Shown: piece by piece, positions 54,295 through 64,000 of the stretch | Numbering within the stretch: position 1 is the first letter of the stretch | Layout: each line of letters begins with the position of its first letter | NCBI GenBank assembly: GCA_936432065.2 | Contig: OW386286.2 | Span: 17,295,179 to 17,359,178 of the forward strand | Length of the DNA: 64,000 nucleotides | Source of the DNA: Rutpela maculata | Taxonomy: Eukaryota > Arthropoda > Insecta > Coleoptera > Cerambycidae | Direction of reading: 5' to 3' | Position numbers and translations under genes: made by a program | Notes under the pieces: model-generated | Told to the model about the DNA's origin: nothing | The model's input: the letters and a program-made list of their open reading frames with translations, nothing else | The model's database searches: none

Positions 54295-55091
54295 TACTTA
54301 AAACTCCCCAGGTTTGTAACTTTCTTATTTTTTAAGCGACGACCATATTGGGCACATCAAATTGTAGACATTTTTAAAGTCTTTAAACATGCATACAGAG
54401 TGATTTAAAAAATATATGACAAAATTGTTAAGAAAGGAAACTTAATTTCTTTGAATATATTTTTTACCTCATTCTGTACATGAACTGCGTTAATGTTTTC
54501 TTATAAAGGTTTTAAGAGACTTCCACGTGGCGCTGAGCTAATGATTTATTAATAAAGGTTTTAATTAGCTTTAATTTATGTTATTGTCATATTCGAAATT
54601 CTTTTTGGTTTTAGAGAAGGAAATTAAAAACACTCTTTCCGATTCCAAACTGATTTTTTTTTAAAGAATGTAAATGATAATTTTATGCTTTATTTGTAAA
54701 TGACATATCACAAACAAGATTCAACGCAACAAAACAGCAACAAGAAACAAAAGAAGTAAATATTTTTAAAAACAAACTTACATTAAAATGTACTAAATGG
54801 GAAATTGCAAAATTTTTTTTTTTTAATTTTTTTTATTTTAATAACATAAATTGAAGCTAATTAAAACCTTTATAAGAAAACATTAACACAGTTCATGTAC
54901 AGGGTGAGGTAAAAAAATATTCAAAGAAATTAAGTTTCCTTTCTTAACAATTTTTTCAATTTTTTTTTTAAAACGCTCTGTATGCATGTTTAAAGACTTT
55001 AAAAATGTCTACAATTTGATGTCCCCAACATGGTCATCGCTTCAGAAATAAAAAAGTTACAAACATGGGGAGTTTTAAGTGGCGCACCCTG
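54295..55091. mobile_element. ~0.8-kb foldback element
   Basis: Arms 54295-54590 and 54825-55091 pair imperfectly ('acttaaaactccccaggttt' against 'aaacatggggagttttaagt', 'aaggaaacttaatttctttg' against its partner). The right end reads 'ggcgcaccctg' followed by TA. This is like the CAGGGTG ends of Tc1/mariner-type MITEs. The left end has lost part of that motif. Confidence 0.7.
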
Positions 55092-55094
55092 TAT

Positions 55095-55916
55095 ATGGCA
55101 GACAAAAAAAAACATCAGCAAAAGAAAATCCAATTTCTATTGAGGCGACACTCGGGCCACGCTCAAGACCTCAATTTTCTTTATTACCAAACTTTTTCAA
55201 TCCCCCAAAAGGCAGACAAAAAAAATCACACCTCTCCGTGTTACTGGCTCACGGTCTAATCATTGAAATCCGCGCTTCCCGATTCCGCTTCGGTTGTCCT
55301 ACAGCAGCCACCGATTATATTAAATCACCCACAATAAAGGAGCCACCATTTTCGCCACATTTTGTTTACATTAGTCATTTTTTTCATCCAATTATCTTGG
55401 TTATTATTCTGTTTATTGTTAGTTAAAATCTCGTAGATAGTTGAAAATAACAATGACTATCTTATTTGGGTATAAGAATGTCATGAATGAATGTCAAGTT
55501 AGAAAATGCTCATTGATAGTGTTTCGCAATTATTTCTCATGTTATCGTACGTACTACTTCCTTTGTTTTTGTGTATTTCCTAATTTTTTGATAAATATGT
55601 CTGCATAATTTGCAGCTGACTACTACAACAATTTGAATACTTTAAGTGTTTTCTTTGAAATGCGTGATTTATCTGAAGACAATCCACACAGTCATTAGTC
55701 TAATAAATATTCATAAAAACTGCTTAAAAACGACTTCCCTAGTACTTGATCAATTAATGAGACACATTTTAATTTAAGAAGAATTCAAATAGGTGTATTA
55801 TTTGATGAATTATTAATCTTATTTCCGCTAACCAGAATTCGCTTTTGCGAAAAATTATAAAAACTTTTATCGTTTCTTTAAAATGAAAACTAATTACTTA
55901 ACTGTTATCTAAAAAT
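55095..55916. other. No gene seen
   Basis: An open frame of 115 codons at 55079-55426 begins inside the foldback arm and shows no domain similarity. Confidence 0.4.
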
Positions 55917-56427
55917 CGCTGCCCAAGAAATCACTACTTCCACATCCAGATTTTTCATCCAAGTCTCTCACAATGAAAAAATTTTGTATGTGGAAGTAAT
56001 TGTTTATGGAACTTTAATAATATAATTTTTGAAATCGTCTTCCCCAAAAACCCATAAAACGATATCCCACATCGGTAGTGAGATGGGGGTTGTGATAAGG
56101 GGGTTGGTAGTGTTGGTGGATGAAGTAAAAAATATTTTGAGGTATTTGGTTCTTATACACACACTAAATCACATTTTCACCCCCGTTAACAATGGGGTGG
56201 GTGTGGTAATGAGGGTGGCTAATGCCAAAATTTTTTTTGTGACCTTATAGCTTCTCTTGTATATAGTAAATACCAATTTACCCCCCAACTCTTCAACCGA
56301 ATAAGATGAAAATATAATCACTTAATCACGTTAAAATACATACGTATACCAAATGTCAAGTCAATCTTAAATGGTTCCAGAGTAATCATGCACACAAAAA
56401 AAAGTTACAGGCAAATTTTTTTAGTAT
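55917..56427 (+). repeat. 0.65-kb dispersed repeat, copy 3 (3'-shortened)
   Basis: Same order of blocks as the copies at 47629 and 48704 but older-looking: several deletions, and it stops soon after 'gttacag'. Confidence 0.7.
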
Positions 56428-56952
56428 GGTTACTGAACTAAATATATACCAGTATATATTATGTTGTTAAAAAAATTATATAATCAATGGTACCTATTAT
56501 GCTCATTTTGAACTTGCAGTGGCGGACTGGCACATTTTTCAGGATGGAAATTTACCAAGATGGCCCCTCATATTTTGACCAACCCTAGAGCCCACACTTA
56601 ATTTTTTTAATTTCTTTAATCTACATTTCTCATGTTACACCAGAAGTAACAATATTCTGAAATATGATTGTTTACACGATTTTTATTGTATAAATCACTT
56701 AAATCGCAGAAATGTAAATATTTCAAATTAATGTTGGTTTATTGCTGAATCTAGTTGAACTTACACATACACATACAAAAAATTAAAATGATTATAAAAT
56801 GTTTGCTTCTTTCATTCGAGGCGTCCTTTTCTAGAGATTTGGCTGTTGGTGTGCAACATCTAAAGGCCGCCTCCTACTGTCAAAGTAACAATAGCCAAAA
56901 ATTAATTTTCTAAGACGTCAATATAAGTTTACATGTTTTGCATTTTTAAGTA
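56428..56952. other. No gene seen
   Basis: AT-rich, with 'cagtggcggactggcac' at 56518 resembling a hAT left end but with no partner found. Confidence 0.35.
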
Positions 56953-56954
56953 TA

Positions 56955-59543
56955 CAGGGTGATTCTTTTAAGGCAGCCATTAGAATATTTCCCACTTGCA
57001 GATGAGATAGCCATTTGAGATTTGGTAGCCTACCATAGTCGACCATTGCGGGTCCGAAAATAATAATTTCAAAATGGCGGCACTTCTGGAAATACCGGAA
57101 GTCGATACCAACTTGCTTATTTGATCATTTCTACTTTTCGAAATGATCACAAAATTCTGAGTCAAAACATGTAGCACACCCTATACCTAAACCGAGCAGT
57201 TTCGGAGATATTTGACATTTTATAAAAAATTTGACAGGTGCAACAGTTTGCAAGAATCGTTATAACTTTCTTCGTGTAGGAGATCCTTATTTGCTCCTTG
57301 GTACGTAGGAAGAACACAAGATGAGCTACTCTCTACGAAAAAAATAGATTCCAAAATAGTATACCAAGTGTTTTATTTTTCTCGTTACATTTTGTCAAAT
57401 TCAAACCTCGAAAACTTTTTTATTTCAAACGGAACACTGTATTTTTTTACATCAATCAATTAAATTCCCTTTTTTCTAGTATAAGCATTGTGGGGGTTAA
57501 AGTTACAACTTTTCGAAATATTAGCGATTTTCTTAAATGTGAATTTTTAGTAAACATTGCCATCAACTTACTCATGATTAGAAACAATCATTAATGTCAG
57601 TCATTCTCTTTTGTTTAAAAAATGCCAGCACGTTTAAATTACACCCACGAAGACTTTTAGATTTGTAGGTATGCTTTTAGAGGGCAGAATATTTACTAGT
57701 GAAATATTTTCGTCAAACTTCTCTATACGTTTCCTTAAATATATAAGGAATAAAAAACCAGACTGCAACCAACAGCTATTCTCCGGACTAATGCCCCGCT
57801 GAGCGCTGAATTACGAATTACAAGCCTGGCTGCGTTAAGTGCAATAACTGTGTATTGCCACAAAACGCTTCGGTTTTAACAGACACCAGCCGAAAGACTT
57901 ATTCCTACTTAAAGGAGCTCTCGTGCCAGCCATCCCATACCACTTGCAGACTACAGTTTCGAGCTATTGGCTCTCGTCAGTGCAAGGTAGGTCTGAGATG
58001 GCTGGAACGAGGCATTTGTTCACTCTTGGTACATGACGAGATTTATAAAACCACGACATGCAGCAAAAATGGCAGGCTCCATCTAGCGGCTAATGTCCAT
58101 TACAATCGAAACAGCAGTAGCCCTGACATGGGCATAGTTAGTAGGTATGCTTTTAGAGGGCAGAATATTTACTAGTAAAATATTTTTGTCGAACTCCTCT
58201 ATACGTTTCCTTAAATATATAAGGAATAAAAAACCAGACTGCAACCAACAGCTATTCTCCGGACTAATGCCCCGCCGAGCACTGAATTACGAATTACAAA
58301 CCCGGGCCGCGTTAAGTGCAATAACTGTGTATTGCCACAAAACGCTAAAATTTCGATTTTAATAATAATTAAAAAAGTACATGTGTTAGATATAGGACAT
58401 GCTGGTATCTTTAATTCTACATCGATTGCCATAATAAAATTTGGGACGTGCCATTTGACAGAGCCAAATATTCTAAAATTATCCAATATGCGTTTTACAA
58501 GGTATGGTGGATGGTTTCTGTTCTTGTGGGTATCGAGTAGCAAATGTGTTACATGTTCTTGGTATAACTTTATCACATTCTCCATAAATAATAAACAAAC
58601 CTAAAAGTCTTCGTGGGTGTAATTTAAACGTGCTGGCGTTTTTTAACATAAAATAATGACTGACATTAATGATTGTTTCTAATCATGGGTAAGTTGATGG
58701 CACATTTTTGGGCATTTAAGAAAATCGCCAATATTTCGAAAAATTGTAACTTTAACCCCTACAATGCTTATACTAGGAGAAAGGGAATTTAATTTAACAT
58801 CATTTGATGTAAAAAAATACAGGGTGTTCCATTTGAAATAAAAAAGTTTTTGAGGTGTGAATTTGACAAAATGTAACGTGAAAAATAAAAAAACACTTGG
58901 TATACTATTTTGGAATCTATTTTTTTTTTTTTTGTAGAGAATAGCTCATCTTGTGTTCTTTCTACGTGCCAAAGAGCAAATGAGGATCTCCTACACGAAG
59001 AAAGTTATAGCGGTTCTTGCAAACCGTTGCACCTATGAAATTTTTTATAAAATGTCAAATATCTCCGAAACTGCTTGGTTTAGGTATAGGGTGTGCTACA
59101 TGTTTTGAATCAGAATTTTGTGATAATTTCGAAAAGTCGAAAATATATAGGGTGTTCTATTTAAAATAAGCAAATTAATATCGACTTCCGGTATTTCCGG
59201 AAGTGCCGCCATTTTGAAATTATTATTTTCGGACCCGCAATGGTCGACTATGGTCGACTCTTCAATCAACGGTTTTAGTGACAAATTAGAAATTTTATAC
59301 AGAAAACCTTATTTTCGTCGAATTCTACGTTTTAGTGACAAATTTCTAATTTCCATGGAACTGAAAAATATTTTATACGGAAAACTTTTGCTACACGCGT
59401 TTAGACATTAATAATGAGTCAAAAAAAAATTTCAAATGTCAATTTAAAAAATGTTAAAAATCGAAAAATTGGCCCAAATTTCAAATGGCTATCACATCTG
59501 CATGTGGGAAATATTCTATGGCCGCCTTAAAAGAATCACCCTG
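56955..59543. mobile_element. 2.6-kb inverted-repeat element, mariner-like ends
   Basis: Ends CAGGGTGATTCTTTTAAGGC and its inverse, with TA at both outer edges (56953-56954, 59544-59545), as in Tc1/mariner-type elements. The left arm runs to about 57662 and the right arm from about 58600, pairing over roughly 700 bp. Landmarks are 'gcggcacttctggaaatacc' against its partner, and 'acacccacgaagactttt' facing 'aaaagtcttcgtgggtgt'. The central 940 bp carries a direct duplication: 57669-57868 and 58144-58345 are nearly identical ('atgcttttagagggcagaat'). Central open frames (106 and 124 codons) match no transposase I recognise. Confidence 0.7.
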
Positions 59544-59545
59544 TA

Positions 59546-60009
59546 TAGGATGTTCCAAATTTCAATCATTTATCTTTAAAACTAAAGAAAAAAAAGGAGA
59601 GTGTACCATGATCCTGTTAAACGCGATATACTTTTTTCAACAAGTAATTGGGTTCATTATTCACGGTCGTGGGTTATAATTTAATACTCAATGGACTAGA
59701 ACCAATCACAAGTATTCACTTTCATTACTCAACACGAAGCTCAACAGTTGTGGAGCAATCACAAAAGACGATTTAGATTTCAAAACTATCGCGTATGCCA
59801 TGACTTAACTCAATCTGTCATGCAAATATCAATATATGTCATAGACATCTAGATTTCTTTAAATTTTAATATTATTATTCGATTTTTTTACTAATTACTA
59901 ATTTGCACATAGAATATGTAAGGCATTTAAATACAAAATTGTACACACGTTAGAAGATAGTGATGAAATGAACTCTTTGGAGTGTACTGTTTGTGGGCAC
60001 AAGGTAATT
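59546..60009. other. No gene seen
   Basis: AT-rich, no recognised repeat. Confidence 0.4.
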
Positions 60010-60682
60010 CCTTCCACTGGTATAGTAACGACAAAAAAATTTTTAAAAATTTTTATTGTCCAAATAGGCTTAAAATGTTATGAAACGTCGAGATTTTAAG
60101 TTTGAGCGAAAAAAAAATTTCGGTCCGTCTGTCTGTTGGTCTGTCTGTCTGTAACTTTTTTTTTGTGCGCACGTTTACTCTGAAACCGTTTAAGATATTG
60201 ACTTGAAATTTGGTACACATATGTACTTTAACGAGATCTAGAACTGGATTATATTTTCATCTTGTTCCGTCGAAGGGTTGGGGGTAAATTGGGGTAAATG
60301 AGTAAATCAAGCAGGTAAAAGTCCATGAAATTGGTATTTAGTATATAAAAGAGAAGCTGAGGTCTCAAAAAAATTTTTGGCATTAGCCACCCCCATTACC
60401 ACCCCCACCTCCTTATTAACGGGGATGAAAAAAAAATGTGATTTAGTGCATGTACAGGAACCGGAAACCTCAAAATATATTTTTACTTCATCCACCCCCC
60501 ACTACCACCCCCTATCACCATCCCCACCCCACTACCGATGTGGGGTATCGTTTTATGGGTTTTTGAGGAAAAGGATTAAAAATAAATAAACAATTATTTT
60601 CACATACAAAGTTTTTTCGTTGTGAGTGAGTTGGATAGAGAATCTGGATGTGGAAGTAGTGATTCCTTGGGCAGCGGTTTTT
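60010..60682 (-). repeat. 0.65-kb dispersed repeat, copy 4
   Basis: Full-length in reverse: begins 'ccttccactggtatagtaac' and ends 'cttgggcagcgg'. It directly adjoins copy 5 in the same orientation, mirroring the tandem pair at 47.6-49.4 kb. Confidence 0.8.
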
Positions 60683-60689
60683 ACTTCCA

Positions 60690-61284
60690 CGTCCAGTGGA
60701 AGTACAGTAACGACAAAAAATTTTTGAAAATTTGTATTGTTCAAATAGACTTAGAATGTCATGAAACGTCAAGATTTTAAGTTTGAGCGAAAACAATTTT
60801 CTGTTTGTTTAACGAGATCTGGAACTAGAATATATTTTCATCTTATTCGTTGAAGGATTGAGAGGTAAATTGGGGTAAATGGGGGTAAATAGATAAATCA
60901 AGGAGGTAGAAGTCCATAAAATTGGGATATAGTATATACAAGAGAAGCTATAAGGTCTAAAAAAAATTTTGGTATTAGCCACTCCCATTACCACGCCCAC
61001 CTCATTATTAAAGGGGGCAAAAAAAATGATGATTTAGTGTACCTACAAGAACCAAAAACCTCAAAATATTTTTTCACTTCATCCACCCCCCACTACCACC
61101 CCCCTATCGCCACCCCCATCCCACTACCGATGTGGGATATCGTTTTATGGGTTTTTGGGGTAGACGATTTCAATTTATATTATTAAAGTTCCATAAACGA
61201 TTATTTCCACATACAAAATTTTTTGGTTCGGAAAGACTTGAATGGAAAATCTGGATGTGGAAGTAATGATTCTTTGGGCAGCGG
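60690..61284 (-). repeat. 0.65-kb dispersed repeat, copy 5
   Basis: Begins 'gtccagtggaagtacagtaa' and ends 'ctttgggcagcgg'. It lacks part of the segment after 'ctgtttg' (60805), about 60 bp shorter than copy 4 there. Confidence 0.8.
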
Positions 61285-61289
61285 ATTTT

Positions 61290-62135
61290 TAATTGACATA
61301 TTTTATAAAAAATTAATTTTTATCAACGAAGCGACGCGCGACGTTTACAACAAACGCTATTGTCTTTGCCTCATCACAGAATTGCAGATGGTGGGCAGTA
61401 GTTATTCCAAACTTCATAATTAGCTGTAGAAGTCAGTATTCTGGAAAAGCAAATATGTATCTGGCGTGGCATTTTAAACCAGCAAATTATTGCCCCACTT
61501 TTCTTCAATAATAATTTAAATAGCCAACATTTTTTAGATTTTCTTACACAAAATTTGAAAATGCCATTGATAGTTATTATATGTATAATCCTTCAAAGCT
61601 TTCTTTATATTATCATAAAATGGACAAGTCTGAAAATTTGAATATAACATTGTTAGTACCATCTGTGTATACAGCAGAAGAACGCCAAGGTTGTATATGC
61701 ATAGAATTTTGATGCATTGTGTTCATATCTGTATATACATCAGCTTATGCAATCATCAAATTATTTCTTATGTAAATTTTACTTAAATTTAAAGCCAAAG
61801 GATGAGTCAAAAAGCCAAATTGTCCATATTTGGACTTTATACTCTCGAGATTTATTAAAAAGCAAAATGAAAAAGAATATAAAACCTGGCTCACCGCATG
61901 CACGTCAAATAAATAAAATATTTCCCTCTAATGTCAGCTAACTTCAAACTACAAAAATGTTGCGCAAGCCTTTTCTTCCTCGTCTGAAATTATCAGGGTG
62001 GTACATAAATTATTCGAACCAAAATTGTTATTACAATAATTAATACCTATAGTGGGAAAAATATTTTTTATGCAAAAACTGGCAGGAAATGTTATAGTAT
62101 AGTCACTTGGTATCAAAAAGTACCCAAATTTCGGA
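61290..62135. other. No gene seen
   Basis: AT-rich. Open frames of about 70 codons at 61223 and 61717 show no family similarity. Confidence 0.4.
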
Positions 62136-62137
62136 CT

Positions 62138-63640
62138 AATAATAATAATAGTTTATTTGTCCAATCGATCACATTACATGATATAGGATAAGTCAGAAAT
62201 AGTATACAGTACAGAAAAAAAAAATCACGTCACGAACATATTGCAATAAAAGTATAAAATATATATATATAAATCTAAAATAAAATAAAATCACATATTA
62301 TCATCACTGTGGTATTCACTAAGGGAGTAATAACTCTTATTTACTAGGAGAATTTTTATTTCTAATTTAAAACGCTTGTCTTGTAGATTCATATATTTAG
62401 AAGATAAATGATTGTAAGCCTTTATAGCCAAGTATTTTGGACTTCGTTTATATTTTGCTGAGATATGCAGTGGTATTTCAAGTGTTGAGGCGTTTCTTGT
62501 ATTATATGTATGATAAGTATTTAGTGTATTTGTACTTAGTTCATTTTGGCATATAATAGTAAAATATATGGTACTGTCAGTATTCCCAATTTTTTGAACA
62601 AGTCCCTGCAGCTATCTCGTTTTCTTAATCCAGCAATAAACCTAACTGCTTTTTTTGCAACTTGAAAATTCTGTTGCTATCAGCTGAGGCTCCCCAGGCA
62701 ATAATGGCATAAGAAATTACTGAGTGGAAATGACTATAATAGAACATAATCAACACTGATTGATCGACTACATCACGTAACTGATTAATTCAGTAACAAA
62801 TTGGTGCAATTTTCTTACAAATACTGTCAATATGTGTGTGTCACGAGCAGTTGTCAGGCATAAGTAAGCCGAGAAATTTAACAGTTTGTTCTTGTTTAAT
62901 TGTGCCATTTTTTGTTCTTATTAAAAGGCTTTCCTCATACATGGTTTTTACTTTAGAAAATCTTAAAAATAAGGATTTTTTGTTGTTTAAAATAAGTTTA
63001 TTTTCATGTACCATACATCAGCTTGTAAAAGAGTTTCATTAGCTTTGCGTGTAGTGTTTCCTATCCTTTTATCGGATATTAGGAACCATGAATCATCAGC
63101 AAATAATATAGAATCAGCCAGAAAGTCATTTACGTATGTTATGTATGGTAGAGGTCCTAAAACTGATCCCTGGGGTACTCCGATTGAGGTTGCAAGACTT
63201 TCAGATTTGGTATCATTGATTTTTACATAGTGCGTTCTACCACTTAAGTAGCTCTTTATCCATACCTCTCCATTTTCTTAATAAGTCTAGAATGACACAC
63301 CAAATAGAAAGCTTTACTTTGATCAAGAAAGCTGCTTATGCTTTTTTTAACACTGTCTAGATTTTCATATAGGTTGTTTAAACATTTTATAATAGCAGTT
63401 GTGGTTGAAAGACCTTGTCGGAAACCAAATTGATTGTTGTTCAGTAATTTGTGTTTATTTAAAAATTTTTTTTGCAACATATTTTTCAAGAACTTTTGAA
63501 AACGGACTTAAGAGATATATTGGCCGGTAGTTTTCAACTTTAAGAGTACAACCTGATTTATATATTGGTATTATTTCGGTATTAATTCTATAGCGGCTTG
63601 GAATTTTTTTATTTTTGCGGATTCTTAAACTTTCAACTTC
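62138..63640 (-). pseudogene. 5'-truncated Jockey/CR1-like LINE
   Basis: Minus strand from about 63490: NNNQFGFRQGLSTTTAI and FLDQSKAFYLVCH, then LATSIGVPQGSVLG (63150-63190) and DSILFADDSWF, the RT palm with an intact FADD. The frame is broken several times. The C-terminus near 62300-62520 reads TYNTRNASTLEIPLHISAKY, KYLAIKAYNHLSSKYMNL and KSYYSLSEYHSDD. The 3' end has AATAAACT and a short (ATT)n tail at 62138-62155. It may begin upstream of 63640, but nothing recognisable was read there. Confidence 0.82.
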
Positions 63641-63644
63641 AAAT

Positions 63645-64000
63645 ATTAAAAAGGTGTAGATGTGCTTTTACCCCCTAAAGTAACAAAATCAATAATTAAC
63701 GAAGTACTGAGAATATCTTAATGAAACCTACATTATTTATATTTTTGGGGTCACTGATCACGAATGTGAAGTCAGAAATTAAACATTTTATGTTGCACCC
63801 TCAATATGGCCGATATAACAGGGGTAAAATGGACGATTTTCTTTGTTTATTTTAAGAAATTATAACTTTCTTGGTAGATTGTTACATTTTGAGACATAAA
63901 ACTCATTCCCTAATAAGAAAACTATTTGCCCTTACCTCTAAGAGGGTGAAAACCACCCCCAAAGTTAAAAGATAAGTATAAAGGAAGTGCTGGGAATTTA
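63645..64000. other. No gene seen
   Basis: AT-rich end of the window. 'accacccccaaagttaaaag' near 63950 loosely resembles the hairpin area at 350. Confidence 0.35.

Noticed and set aside
57855..58585. 106- and 124-codon frames in the core of the 2.6-kb element
   Set aside because: Not annotated as genes because no family motif, catalytic triad or start context could be recognised.

Overview
This window looks like a stretch of a large, AT-rich, transposon-packed insect genome. The clues are non-LTR retrotransposons of Jockey/CR1, RTE and R1-like type, Tc1/mariner, hAT, PIF/Harbinger, piggyBac and Transib-type elements, very long introns, and a single host gene whose closest resemblance is to insect and vertebrate anion exchangers. 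A beetle would fit, but the sequence alone does not prove the order.

The one host gene is an AE-type (SLC4A1-3-like) chloride/bicarbonate exchanger on the + strand. Six exons join in frame with clean GT/AG sites: 6437-6756, 8561-8880, 9031-9851, 18653-18909, 23664-23917 and 28181-28350. They encode 714 residues, from the end of the cytoplasmic Band-3 domain to about two thirds of the way through the membrane domain. The N-terminal exons are missing on the left. The last membrane helices and C-terminus were not found in the 35.6 kb to the right. Everything else reads as intron or downstream DNA made mostly of mobile elements.

Layout. 1-6.4 kb: a LINE tail, a dead DD41D-type mariner, and a GC-richer region with a 113-bp minisatellite, enclosed by a 150-bp inverted repeat. 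6.4-10.3 kb: AE exons with hAT-like inserts. 10.8-22.7 kb: repeats, a PIF/Harbinger MITE, three LINE remnants (one with an OTU protease-like segment lacking its cysteine) and a foldback nested in a LINE 3' end. 22.7-28.4 kb: AE exons between two inverted copies of one MITE, a hAT-like element abutting one of them, and an RTE-type LINE inserted into another LINE. 28-44 kb: further MITEs, a Jockey-type LINE, a 35-copy heptanucleotide array, repeats rich in GGAC motifs and an internally deleted LINE. 44-61 kb: an unusually dense series of large inverted repeats, including a 1.66-kb Transib-like foldback with a perfect CGACG duplication. 62-64 kb: another LINE.

No intact transposase or reverse transcriptase was seen. 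Every mobile coding region is truncated, frame-broken or stop-containing. The most interesting structures are non-coding: precise TIR/TSD elements, nested insertions that give a relative history, and the cluster of foldbacks, which would form long hairpins if transcribed. No CRISPR, rRNA or intact tRNA gene was seen.
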